DNA of 64,000 nt from NCBI GenBank assembly GCA_036389485.1, contig DASVPR010000035.1, forward strand, positions 186,001 through 250,000. Direction: 5' to 3'. Position numbers and translations under genes: made by a program. Numbering within the stretch: the first letter of the stretch is position 1; the number at the start of each line of letters is the position of its first letter. Below the pieces are notes generated by a model. It searched no databases. It was not told the DNA's origin and saw nothing but the letters and a program-made list of their open reading frames with translations. Shown here piece by piece: positions 16,747-25,088 of the stretch. Source of the stretch: CADCVT01 sp036389485 (GTDB lineage Bacteria; Actinomycetota; Thermoleophilia; Solirubrobacterales; Solirubrobacteraceae).

Positions 16747-18498
16747 CTAGCGGACCGGCTTGGCCTTGAGGACCCGCTTGACGTCCGTGTCCTTGTCGAG
16801 GACGACGATCGGCAGCGGCTTGCCGCGCCGCGGCGAGTCGTCGTACTCGAAGCCGACCTTCTCCTCCTTGGCCCCGCTGAGGCGGACGTCGTTCGCCTGC
16901 CACTGCGAGATGCGGCCGTTCGCGTCGGCCTTGGTGAGCTGGAGGATGTAGATGCCCTTGCCGCCCGGGAGCGTCCCCTCGCTGCCGGTCGTGTCGAGGA
17001 TCACCGCCTTCTCCTCCTGCTCCACGAGCAGCGAGATCGTCGAGCCCGGCTCGATGCCGACGGCGGAGGCGGCGAAGTTGTACGCGGCGTCGTCCTCGAC
17101 GAGGCCGGCGAAGAGGTTCGGCGCGATCTCGTCCTTCGCGTTCGACAGATACGTGATGCCGTACCCCTCCGGCAGCGCCATCTCGTCGGTCTGCCCGGGC
17201 TCCATCTTGATCTCGTCGATCTCGACGACCAGCCCGTTGACGAGGAGGTCGACGTTCGTCGTGGTCGGCTTGTCGAGCTCGGACCCGTCGACGCTGATGC
17301 TGTACTCGGCGCCCTGCGGGAAGCGGAAGCGCGGCTCGGGCGCGCCCTCCCAGTTCTGGGTGGCGAACGTCTTGAGCACCTCGACGTCCGGGATCTCCTG
17401 CCGGAGCCTCCCGTCGACGACGCCGGTCTTGCGGCCCTTGTCGTCGGTGAAGACGAGATGCGGGTGGCTGCGCGGGTCGCCGCCGAGCGTGATCTCGGCG
17501 AACTCGTTCGCGGAGCCCTTCGCCTCGCCGGTGCCGGTCGCGACGTCCTCGCCGCAGAACGGGCACGGCGAGTACTCCTCCTCGACGGGCAGCGTCGGGT
17601 CGAGCTCGAGCGTGTTGGTGGACGCGTCGCCCTCGTAGACCTGGCCGAGCTCGTCCGGGTTCGTGCCGCCGACGTAGCGCCAGCTGTCCTCGTTCGTGTC
17701 GACCTCGACGGCGCGCGTGACGCCCGGGAAGTTGTTGTCGTAGACGAGGATCGCGAACCGCCCGTCGCCCTTGTCCTCGATCGCGAACGGCGTGATCGCG
17801 TGGCCCCCGCTCAGGTCGGGCTTGTAGATGCCGAGCGTGTACAGCTCGTCGCCGGTGTTGAGCGCGTCGGAGAGCGTCTCCAGGATCTCGCTCGGGGTGC
17901 CCTTCACGCGGTTCTCCACGATGGGCGGGAGGAACTGGTAGGTGAAGTGCTCGGCGATCGTCGCCTGGAGGTCGACGTTGTCGATGATCTCGAGCGCGGA
18001 GGTGGTGGGCGCGCCGAAGTCCTCCTGGTCGAGCAGCTCGTCGTAGAAGCGCAGCGCGGTGACGGAGAACCCCTGGCAGTGGCCGCCGGCCATGCCCTCG
18101 TTCTGGTTCTCCATCCACTCCTGGGCGGTGGGGATCAGCCGGCACTCGTCGCCCGTGCCGCTGAGGCAGACGTCCGGGCCGAAGAGGTCCTCGACCTGCG
18201 CCGGGCCCATGTTCACCGGCTCGACGTCGTTGCCGTAGTTCTCGAAGCCGAAGCCGTCGACGGGCGGGCGGAAGCCGCTGTCGGCGACGATCTCGCCCTC
18301 GGGGACGTAGTCGGCGGCGTCCGGGTCGCCGGCGCTCTCGCCCTTCTCGATCAGGCTGCTCTTGACGGCGAAGTCGCCGGAGGCGCCGATCGGCGGCTTG
18401 CCCTCGCGGCCCTCGACGGTCTTCGGCTTGTCGTCGCCTCCGCCGCCGCAGCCGGCGATCGCGAGCAGGACGAGGAGGTGGGGGAGTCGGCGGCGCAC
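16747..18498 (-). CDS. Lipoprotein with papain-like Cys/His/Asp signature
   Basis: The 583-residue product starts at GTG 18498 with a lipobox (AIAGC, Cys17). The motif GGHCQGFSV (Cys141), then GGHAITPFAIE (His233) and LVYDNNFPG (Asp254/Asn255) occur in the order and spacing expected of a papain-fold cysteine peptidase or transglutaminase-like enzyme. The C-terminal half is beta-rich with no recognised domain. Two Cys pairs (CLSGTGDEC; CPFCGED) may form disulfides. It is probably an envelope-anchored hydrolase. No close family was recognised; the triad is the evidence for the enzymatic guess. Confidence 0.7.
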   Translation of the reverse strand: MRRRLPHLLVLLAIAGCGGGGDDKPKTVEGREGKPPIGASGDFAVKSSLIEKGESAGDPDAADYVPEGEIVADSGFRPPVDGFGFENYGNDVEPVNMGPAQVEDLFGPDVCLSGTGDECRLIPTAQEWMENQNEGMAGGHCQGFSVTALRFYDELLDQEDFGAPTTSALEIIDNVDLQATIAEHFTYQFLPPIVENRVKGTPSEILETLSDALNTGDELYTLGIYKPDLSGGHAITPFAIEDKGDGRFAILVYDNNFPGVTRAVEVDTNEDSWRYVGGTNPDELGQVYEGDASTNTLELDPTLPVEEEYSPCPFCGEDVATGTGEAKGSANEFAEITLGGDPRSHPHLVFTDDKGRKTGVVDGRLRQEIPDVEVLKTFATQNWEGAPEPRFRFPQGAEYSISVDGSELDKPTTTNVDLLVNGLVVEIDEIKMEPGQTDEMALPEGYGITYLSNAKDEIAPNLFAGLVEDDAAYNFAASAVGIEPGSTISLLVEQEEKAVILDTTGSEGTLPGGKGIYILQLTKADANGRISQWQANDVRLSGAKEEKVGFEYDDSPRRGKPLPIVVLDKDTDVKRVLKAKPVR

Positions 18499-18524
18499 GT
18501 CGCGACCCTAACCGGCGACGCGGC

Positions 18525-19739
18525 TCAGCAGGCGTCGATGACGCGCCATTCCTCGCCCTCGCGCGTGACGATCAGCACCTGCGCCTGGACGTCGCGGTCG
18601 GTGAAGCGGTCCTGCGGGAGGTCGAGCGCGTGCATGAGGACCGGGACCTCGCGGAACGTCGGCACCGCGATCAGGTCGCATCTCGGCTTCACCGCGGCGA
18701 CGAGCTTCTCCTCGCGGTCCGCGCGATCCTTCGCGTCGGAGCGGACGTCGATCAGGTCGGCGACAGTGAAGGGGAGCGACGCGGCGAGCGCGAGCGCGAC
18801 GAGGGGCGAGGCGGCGCGCGCCCAGCCCGCGGCGGCCGCGGCGCAGAGGACGGCGAGCGCCGCGGCGGCGGGCAGGAGGAACCGGGCGTACAGCTCGAGG
18901 CCTAGCGCCGCGTAGACCAGGAAGGGCACGACGGCGACGCTGAACAAGGCGGCCGGCAGCGCGACGCGCTTCTGGTCGCGCGCCGAGACGAGCAGCCATC
19001 CGGCGGCGCCGCCCAGCGCCACGACGGCGCCCGTGACGTCGAGGATCAGGTCCGGCGCGTCCGCGACGCCGACGCCGGTCTCGTGCCGCTCGGCGAACCG
19101 GCTCGTCCAGTGCAGGGAGAAGAGCGGGTCGCCGGTGAGGACGAGGTCGTGCAGGGCCCAGAGCACCGGCGCCGCGGCGGCAAGGGCCAGCAGCTTCGGG
19201 CGGCGGAGGTAGACGACATACGCGGCGGCCATCAGCCACGCCTCGGGGCGGAGGAGCCCCGCGACCACCAACACACTCACCGCCGCGGTCGGCCGGGGCG
19301 GGACGGGTGCGGCGAGTGCGGCCGCCCACAGCACGAGCGCGAGAAACGCCACGTCGAACTGCGCGGCGAGAGACAAGGCCAACAGTTCGGGGCGGGTGAC
19401 GAGGATCGCGGCGGCGAGCGCTCCGGCGAGTGGGGAGAAGAGCGTGGCCGTCAACCGATATGCCGCGACCGCGAGGAGGACGAGCGCGGCGAGGGCGAGC
19501 AGCTCGATCGTGTCGGCGGCGGCGTCCGCGCCGAGCGGCGAGAGGAGCGCGCCGACGACGTTGAGAAGTGGGTGGGGCGCGGGGGAGAACGTGCCCTCGA
19601 AGCTCGGCGCGTCGCCGCTCGCGAGCTCGCGCCCCCAGATCAGGCCGAAGAGCGAGTCGTAGCCGACGTAGCCCGCGTGGCCTACGCCGCACGCGAGCGC
19701 GGTCGCGAGCGCGCCGGCCGGGACGAGCCACTTCGTCAC
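18525..19739 (-). CDS. Polytopic membrane protein, GT-C glycosyltransferase-like
   Basis: This 404-residue protein has about ten hydrophobic segments and ends in a soluble domain of about 80 residues. Signature stretches are TFSPAPHPLLNVVG near residue 50, LLRPEAWLMAAAYVVYLRR near 160 and APVLWALHDLVLTGDPLFS near 190, the arrangement of GT-C type mannosyl or arabinosyl transferases that use lipid-linked sugars. It is a paralogue of the protein at 20230-21558, sharing all three stretches. The substrate is unknown. The stop lies 27 nt before the lipoprotein gene start on the same strand. Confidence 0.7.
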   Translation of the reverse strand: MTKWLVPAGALATALACGVGHAGYVGYDSLFGLIWGRELASGDAPSFEGTFSPAPHPLLNVVGALLSPLGADAAADTIELLALAALVLLAVAAYRLTATLFSPLAGALAAAILVTRPELLALSLAAQFDVAFLALVLWAAALAAPVPPRPTAAVSVLVVAGLLRPEAWLMAAAYVVYLRRPKLLALAAAAPVLWALHDLVLTGDPLFSLHWTSRFAERHETGVGVADAPDLILDVTGAVVALGGAAGWLLVSARDQKRVALPAALFSVAVVPFLVYAALGLELYARFLLPAAAALAVLCAAAAAGWARAASPLVALALAASLPFTVADLIDVRSDAKDRADREEKLVAAVKPRCDLIAVPTFREVPVLMHALDLPQDRFTDRDVQAQVLIVTREGEEWRVIDAC

Positions 19740-19787
19740 GCCGCGATTTTCTCCACGCCCCGCCGCGGCACCTGTACGTTCCGCGGC

Positions 19788-20225
19788 ATGCAGAACGTCG
19801 CCCCCCGCCGCAACCCGTGGATCGCGCTCGGTGGAGCCGCGGTGCTGATCGCCCTCGCCGTCGGCCTGCTGACGAACGGCGCGACGACCGTGAGCGCACA
19901 GTACGGCCCGCCGGAGCCGCCGGGGATCACCGGGTTCAAGACCAAGCCGGCGGTCGCCAAGGCGGGCAAGGGGTTCAGGGCGTCGTTCACGGCGCAGGGC
20001 CCGGTCGACTACCGCGTCTACGTGATCGACAAGATCGACAACCGGCTCATCCTCACCCGCGGCAAGGCGAACGGGGCGGAGACCACCGAGACGATGGGCA
20101 AGAAGCTGAAGCCCGGCAAGTACTGGCTGTTCGTCGGCCGCAAGAGCACCGCGAACGAGAAGAACCAGCTCGGCCTGCCGGTCTACTACGACAACCTGCA
20201 GCAGGACTTCTTCGTCACGAAGTAG
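19788..20225 (+). CDS. Small exported or membrane-anchored protein
   Basis: The 145-residue product starts at ATG 19788 with a basic N-terminus (QNVAPRRNP) and a hydrophobic stretch (WIALGGAAVLIALAVGLL) ending near an Ala-rich cleavage site (TTVSAQ). The mature part (about 105 residues) is a beta-rich single domain: ITGFKTKPAVAKAGKGFRASF, then YRVYVIDKIDN and KLKPGKYWLFVGRKS, reminiscent of an Ig-like or filamin fold. It lies between two paralogous membrane glycosyltransferase-like genes on the opposite strand; the 3' end is 5 nt from the second. Its function is unknown. Confidence 0.7.
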   Translation: MQNVAPRRNPWIALGGAAVLIALAVGLLTNGATTVSAQYGPPEPPGITGFKTKPAVAKAGKGFRASFTAQGPVDYRVYVIDKIDNRLILTRGKANGAETTETMGKKLKPGKYWLFVGRKSTANEKNQLGLPVYYDNLQQDFFVTK

Positions 20226-20229
20226 CCGG

Positions 20230-21558
20230 TCAGCACCGTGCGCCGAGCGTCCACCACTCGCTCTCGGCGACGCGGGTGAAGCCGCGCGGGAGCCGCAGGT
20301 CCGCCGCGGGCTTCGAACGGTCGAAGTCGATGTCGGTGCCGACGACCTCCGCGCGCGCCGCGAAGAGCAGCCCGGCCTGCTCGACCGGCGGCACCACGGC
20401 GATCTCCGACGGGTCGACGCCGAGCAGGTAGGCGAGCACGGGGACCGCGCGATCGGTCGCGACCTGGACCGGCCCGCAGTCGCGCGGCGCGCGATCCGCG
20501 ACCTCGTGCAGTGAGCGGTCGAGGTCGCGCGCGAACGCGGCGGAGCGCTTCGCGTCGTCGATCTCGTCGACGGTGGCCGGCAGCCCCGCGGCGACGACGC
20601 CCGCCACCACGACGCCGGCGACGACGCCGGTCGCGCGCGGCAGCCACGCCGCCGCCGCGATCCCCGCCGCGCAGAGCAGCCCGAGCATCGCCGCCGGGAC
20701 GAGCAGGTAGCGGACGAGCAGCGGCAGGTCGAAGACGCCGAGCGCGAGGAAGCCGAGCAGGGCGAGGAGGAGCACCGCGACCGGCGGCTCCGCGCGGTCT
20801 TGCGCGACCACCAGCGCGATCACGCCCGCCGCCAGCCCCGCCCACAGCACCGTCGGCTCGAGGATCGTCTCGAGGCTCGCGGGGAGGACGTCGAACGCCG
20901 AGCCGAGCCCCCGCTCGCGTTCGAGCTGCACCGCGAGGTCCTGCGTGCCCGTGAGCGAGTGGAGCGGATCGCCCGTCGTGACGAGGTCGAAGAGCGCCCA
21001 GAGGACCGGCGCGGCGAACGCCAGCGCGACGTCGCGGCGGACATACGCCGCGTACGCGAGCGAGAGCAGCCACGCCTCGGGGCGGATCAGCCCCGCGAGA
21101 GCGAGGAGGGCGAGGACGGTGCGCGGGCGCTCCCCCGCCGCCAAGTGGGTTGAAAGCGCGGCGAGGACGAGCGCGAGGAACGGGACGTCGACCGATCCCT
21201 GGAGCGTCTCGACGACGAGGAGCGGCCGGGTGAGGAGGATCGCGGCGAAGGCGACTCCCGCGGCCACACCGAAGGAGCGACGGCCGACTTCGAACGCCGC
21301 GACGCCGAGCGAGGCGAAGGCGACGAACGACAGCGCGAGCAACAGGTCCGGCGCGGCGTCGCCGAAGAGCGAGGCGGCGAACCCGACGACGTTGGCGAGC
21401 GGGTGGGGCGTCGGTGGGTAGCGGCCGTCGTAGTCGGGCGAGAGGAGGTCCTCGCCGTAGACGAGCGCGTAGCCGGCGTCGTACCCGAGCGCGCCAGGGC
21501 CGAGGACGAGCCGGAGCAGGACCGCCAGCGCGACGGCGACGGCGAGCGGCTTGAGCAC
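20230..21558 (-). CDS. Polytopic membrane protein, GT-C glycosyltransferase-like (paralogue)
   Basis: The 442-residue protein is a paralogue of the one at 18525-19739, sharing TPHPLANVVGFAASLFGD, LIRPEAWLLSLAYAAYVRR and PVLWALFDLVTTGDPLHSL. About ten membrane segments are visible, followed by a soluble C-terminal region with VQVATDRAVPVLAYLLGVDP. The GTG at 21558 begins with the basic-hydrophobic sequence MLKPLAVAVALAVLLRL; upstream codons are not hydrophobic. It probably transfers a sugar from a lipid carrier outside the membrane. The trypsin gene diverges from it 46 nt away. Confidence 0.7.
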   Translation of the reverse strand: MLKPLAVAVALAVLLRLVLGPGALGYDAGYALVYGEDLLSPDYDGRYPPTPHPLANVVGFAASLFGDAAPDLLLALSFVAFASLGVAAFEVGRRSFGVAAGVAFAAILLTRPLLVVETLQGSVDVPFLALVLAALSTHLAAGERPRTVLALLALAGLIRPEAWLLSLAYAAYVRRDVALAFAAPVLWALFDLVTTGDPLHSLTGTQDLAVQLERERGLGSAFDVLPASLETILEPTVLWAGLAAGVIALVVAQDRAEPPVAVLLLALLGFLALGVFDLPLLVRYLLVPAAMLGLLCAAGIAAAAWLPRATGVVAGVVVAGVVAAGLPATVDEIDDAKRSAAFARDLDRSLHEVADRAPRDCGPVQVATDRAVPVLAYLLGVDPSEIAVVPPVEQAGLLFAARAEVVGTDIDFDRSKPAADLRLPRGFTRVAESEWWTLGARC

Positions 21559-21604
21559 GCGCGAAGTCAGGCGCGCGATTCTCGCCGCTTGTAGCCTCGC
21601 GGCG

Positions 21605-22735
21605 GTGCCTCGCCTGCTCGTCCTCGCCGCCGTCGCCGCGGCCCTCGCGCTGCCCGCGCAGGCCGGTGCGGTGTCCGGCCGGGACGTCCGCATCGTCGGG
21701 GGCGCGATCGGCGCCCCCGGCCAGTTCCCGTGGATGGCGGGCCTGGTGGACGCCTCGGCGCGCAACGCGAGCAACGGCCTGTTCTGCGGCGGGAGCGTGA
21801 TCGCGCCGCGCGTCGTGCTCACCGCGGCGCACTGCCTCGACGGCGTCCGCCCGGGCGAGCTCGACGTCGTCGTCGGCCGCACGCGCATCTCGACCGACAC
21901 CGACGGCGATCGCGTCGGCGTCACGCAGATCCTCACGCACCCCGGGTGGGACGCCGACGAGGTCGTCAACGACCTCGGCCTCGTCCAGCTCGCCAGCGCC
22001 GCGACCGTCCAGCCGATCGGGCTGCCGCGCCCCGAGGACGCGCCGCTCGCGCAGCCCGGCGCCCGCGCCTTCACGAGTGGCTGGGGCGCGACCGCCGAGG
22101 GCGGCGCGACCTCCGACGACGTGCGCTACGTCCGCCTGACCGTCCGCTCCACCGCGGCATGCACCACCGTCTATGGCCGCATCGACGGCCGGAAGCAGCT
22201 GTGCGCGAGCTCGAGCCGCGCCGGCCAGGACAGCTGCCAGGGCGACAGCGGCGGCCCGTTCTTCGCGGGCGAGGGAGCGACGGCGCGGCTGCTCGGGATC
22301 GTCAGCTTCGGCCGCGGGTGCGGGCGGCGCGGCACTCCCGGCGTGTACACGCGCGTGGCCGCGTTCGACGACTGGATCGCGCAGAACGCGGCCGTCCTCA
22401 ACGGCGACGCCCCCGCGCCGCCTCCGCCGGTCGACCCGCCGCGCGTCCGCATCGGCTCGATCCGCTGCGGCGCGATCCTCTGCACCATCCAGCTCCGGGT
22501 CACGGGGCGCGCGCCCGCGGGCGGCATCCTCCTCAACGCGTCGCGGCCGCGGCGCGGGTCGCGCAGGGCCGTCGACCGCTTCACCTTCGCCCGCGAGGTC
22601 AGCCCCGGCCGCTGGACCGGCCGCCTGAACCTCCCCGTCGGCCGCATGACGCTCTACGCGTTCCCCCTCGACGCCGAGCAGGACGACCTCGACGGCGACG
22701 GCGACGTCGAGCGGCTCGTGATCACCGTCGGCTGA
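21605..22735 (+). CDS. Secreted trypsin-like serine protease (S1)
   Basis: The 376-residue precursor has a signal peptide (PRLLVLAAVAAALALPAQA) and a short pro-part ending at RIVGG, the usual activation site. The triad is visible: His76 in TAAHC, Asp123 in NDLGLVQL, Ser215 in GDSGGP. Asp209, six before the serine, predicts cleavage after Arg or Lys. A C-terminal extension of about 110 residues after a Pro linker (APPPPVDPP) forms a separate beta domain with a Cys pair (RCGAILC). The start is GTG 21605, which begins the signal peptide. It acts outside the cell. Confidence 0.92.
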   Translation: MPRLLVLAAVAAALALPAQAGAVSGRDVRIVGGAIGAPGQFPWMAGLVDASARNASNGLFCGGSVIAPRVVLTAAHCLDGVRPGELDVVVGRTRISTDTDGDRVGVTQILTHPGWDADEVVNDLGLVQLASAATVQPIGLPRPEDAPLAQPGARAFTSGWGATAEGGATSDDVRYVRLTVRSTAACTTVYGRIDGRKQLCASSSRAGQDSCQGDSGGPFFAGEGATARLLGIVSFGRGCGRRGTPGVYTRVAAFDDWIAQNAAVLNGDAPAPPPPVDPPRVRIGSIRCGAILCTIQLRVTGRAPAGGILLNASRPRRGSRRAVDRFTFAREVSPGRWTGRLNLPVGRMTLYAFPLDAEQDDLDGDGDVERLVITVG

Positions 22736-22749
22736 GGCATCCTGTCGCC

Positions 22750-23457
22750 GTGCACGAGCGATGGCTGCACGCGCGCCGGCGCGTGCTGCGCGACTGGGGT
22801 GAGCCGAGGCTCGACGAGGCGCTCGACGGCGTCGACGCACTGGAGGCGGCGGGCGTCCTGGATCGCGAGTCGGCGGCGGCTTGGCGGGACAGGTTCCGGC
22901 GCGACGCGCGCGGCGAGGACGCGCCGCCGCCGCGGCCGGCCCCCGAGCAGCGCGCCGCGGCCGAGGGGCTGCTCGAGGACCTGCTCGAAGCCGGCGAGGC
23001 GGGCGAGCATCGGTTCGACGGGGCGCTCCAGGTGCTGTCGATGGCCGGTGCCGCGGACCCCGACGCGTGGGACGCGCGGAGGCGCGCGGCCTACGGGTGG
23101 GAGTCGCGCGAGGAGGAGCTCGAGGCCGAGCGCGAGCTGAACGCGGGCGGCACGCAGGCGGAGCTGGTCGCCGTCCTGCCCGGCCCGCCGGAGCGCCGCG
23201 CGGGCTGCAGGGTGGTCTACGCGCTGCGGTTCGCGGACGGCCTCACGTTCATGATCGACCGCGATGGCGCGGAGGCGCCGGACTGGCCGCAGTGGCGCCT
23301 GACCGACGACGCCGGGACGGAGTACTGGCCGGGCGGCGGGAGCGGCGGCGACGGCGAGGAGGAGGTGACGGTCCGAACGGCGCCCCCGGCGGACGCGACG
23401 TGGGTCGAGCTCTCGCTGCGGGGCACGCCCGAGGCGACGTTCCGGATCGCGCTGTGA
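22750..23457 (+). CDS. Uncharacterised protein
   Basis: The 235-residue protein starts at GTG 22750. The N-terminal 80 residues are helical and charged (LDEALDGVDALEAAGVLDRESAAAWRDRF), and the C-terminal half is beta-rich, ending with TWVELSLRGTPEATFRIAL. No family was recognised and there is no signal peptide, so it is probably cytoplasmic. Its stop overlaps the start of the next gene as GTGA. That next protein repeats the theme of a helical region containing a variant of GLVDERAWRERA (here GVLDRESAAAWRDRF), so the two may be distant relatives forming a pair. Confidence 0.6.
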   Translation: MHERWLHARRRVLRDWGEPRLDEALDGVDALEAAGVLDRESAAAWRDRFRRDARGEDAPPPRPAPEQRAAAEGLLEDLLEAGEAGEHRFDGALQVLSMAGAADPDAWDARRRAAYGWESREEELEAERELNAGGTQAELVAVLPGPPERRAGCRVVYALRFADGLTFMIDRDGAEAPDWPQWRLTDDAGTEYWPGGGSGGDGEEEVTVRTAPPADATWVELSLRGTPEATFRIAL

Positions 23458-24351
23458 TCGACGACGTCCGCACCGCGGTCTGGGAGTGGGCGTGGCAGCT
23501 CGACGAGTCCGACGTCGACCTCGGCGGTCGCGAGTGGAAGCTCGAGCACTTCGACGGCATGCGGCTCGCCTGCGAGTGCCTGGACCGCCGGGACACTGAG
23601 GCGGTCACGGCCGAGCCTCCGTCACGCGGCGACCCGAAGGCGGCGGAGGCGCACCTGGCGGCGCTGATCGACGACCTTCGCCCGATGACGCGCGATCCCG
23701 AGGCCGGTTCCCCCCGCAGGCGCGCGTCGGACCGGTTCTGGGCCGCGCACGAAGCGCTCGTCGCGATCGGCCTCGTCGACGAGCGGGCCTGGCGCGAGCG
23801 CGCGCACCGGAGGGAGATGCCCTGGCTCGACGAGGAGGGGCTCGCGGGCGTGATGGACGCCGGCGACGAGGGCGGCGCGTACGCGGTCGCCGTCCCGGCC
23901 GAGACCCCCGAGCAGGAGGCCGCCGACGCGGCGGCCCGCGCCGAGTGGGAGGCACGCGCGCGGCGCGGCGCGCTGCGGCGCGTCGCCACCTGCCGGACGC
24001 CCGCGCGGCACGACGGGCTCGCGATCACGGCCGTCGTCGTCCGTGCCGAGGCGGCCGAGGTCCGACTTCCACCAGGTCGCGCCGGGGCGGGAGGCGACGG
24101 CCGACCCGCGCGGGTTCCACGCGGTCTTCGGTGCCATCGTCGACTCGCTCAGTGCGCCGCGGCTGCACGACGACGCGCGCACCCGGTACGCGCCGGTCAC
24201 GAACGAGCCGGTCTCCGCCCACAGCGGCGGCCTGCTGGACCCCGAGCGGCCGGTCGTGGTGACCGGCCACTGGCGCTACCACCCCGCTCCGCCCGACGAC
24301 GCGGGCATCTTCCTCGTCGAGCTCGGCGGCACGCGCTGGACCCTCACCTGA
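23454..24351 (+). CDS. Uncharacterised protein, interrupted by an apparent frameshift
   Basis: The gene starts at GTG 23454, overlapping the previous stop. It reads VIDDVRTAVWEWAWQLDESDV and continues in one frame to about 24060; the remainder (DFHQVAPGREATADPRG to FLVELGGTRWTLT) lies in another frame and ends at 24351. Removing one C in GAGGTCCGAC gives a smooth join, AEVDFHQVAPG, and a protein of about 298 residues. As given, the first frame continues past 24351 with unlikely composition. It may be a sequence error or a recent mutation. No family was recognised; the C-terminal part resembles the strand pattern of the preceding protein. Confidence 0.55.
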
Positions 24352-24374
24352 CGCGCTCGCCCTACCCTGGTCGT

Positions 24375-25016
24375 ATGACCGACTCCGGCTCCGCGCGCAG
24401 CGTCAAGATCGGCGACGACGAGCGGGGTGGCTGGTCGTCCGACCGCCCGCGCCGCGGCAGGGGGCCGGAGCGCCCGGCGGACATCTCGACCCGGTGCCGC
24501 GTGCTGCGGCCGACGGACCGGATGCGGTACTCGCCGGGGAGCCTGGTCGTCGTCGTCTCAGGCTCCGACGAGGAGGCTGACCGGCTCGCGCAGCGCGTCT
24601 TCGAGGAGCGCGGCGCGGTGCTCTCGACGGTCAAGGTCCGCGGCCTGCTCGCCGGCAAGGTCGCGGAGGAGGAGATGGACGAGAAGGCGCGCGCGCTGCT
24701 GAACGCCGCCGCCGCCAAACGGCTGCAGCAGGGCGACAGCACGGTCGTCGCCGCCAAGCTGCTCGACCCCGCCGAGCGCGAGCCGCTGGTCCGCCTCGCG
24801 GCGAGCCTGCGCCGCCCGCGCCACCTGATCCTGCTGGAAGCCGGCCGCGAGCAGACCGGCGACGACGACCGCCCGAAGCTCAACGAGCTGCGGCGCGCGC
24901 TCGACTCGGGCGAGCTGGGCGCGGAGGGTTTCCAGACCGCCATGCGCCTCGGCGGCGGCGCCGTCGGCGAGCTGAAGCGGATCGTCTTCCGCCCGCCGCC
25001 CCGCGACGACGACTGA
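24375..25016 (+). CDS. Catalytically degenerate polynucleotide kinase-like protein
   Basis: The 213-residue protein matches the kinase domain of bacterial Pnkp-type polynucleotide kinases in its layout: strand VVVV, loop, then VRGLLAGKV near residue 96 and AAKRLQQGDSTVVAAKLLDP near 120. However, the P-loop position reads SGSDEEADR instead of GxxGSGKST, so the ATP-binding Lys and Ser/Thr are absent, and the usual SSD motif reads STV. It is therefore predicted not to phosphorylate anything, but could bind nucleic acid or a partner. The start is ATG 24375, preceded by a 23-nt gap. The similarity is recognised by pattern only. Confidence 0.6.
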   Translation: MTDSGSARSVKIGDDERGGWSSDRPRRGRGPERPADISTRCRVLRPTDRMRYSPGSLVVVVSGSDEEADRLAQRVFEERGAVLSTVKVRGLLAGKVAEEEMDEKARALLNAAAAKRLQQGDSTVVAAKLLDPAEREPLVRLAASLRRPRHLILLEAGREQTGDDDRPKLNELRRALDSGELGAEGFQTAMRLGGGAVGELKRIVFRPPPRDDD

Positions 25017-25052
25017 GGCGGAGGGGGCGGGCCGCCCCGCGACGACGACTGA
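24995..25052 (+). repeat. 22-bp direct repeat covering the end of the preceding gene
   Basis: The last 22 bases of the kinase-like gene, including its TGA (24995-25016), are repeated exactly at 25031-25052, 36 bp downstream. This is a short tandem duplication of the gene end. It shows no hairpin with a T-run, so it is not an obvious terminator. Confidence 0.75.
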
Positions 25053-25088
25053 CGCGGGTTCGGCCGCCCACTGACAGACTTCGCCCGC

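Noticed and set aside
20186..22840. Long minus-strand frame across the trypsin and GT-C genes
   Set aside because: It has shadow composition; the trypsin and the membrane protein explain the coding signal.
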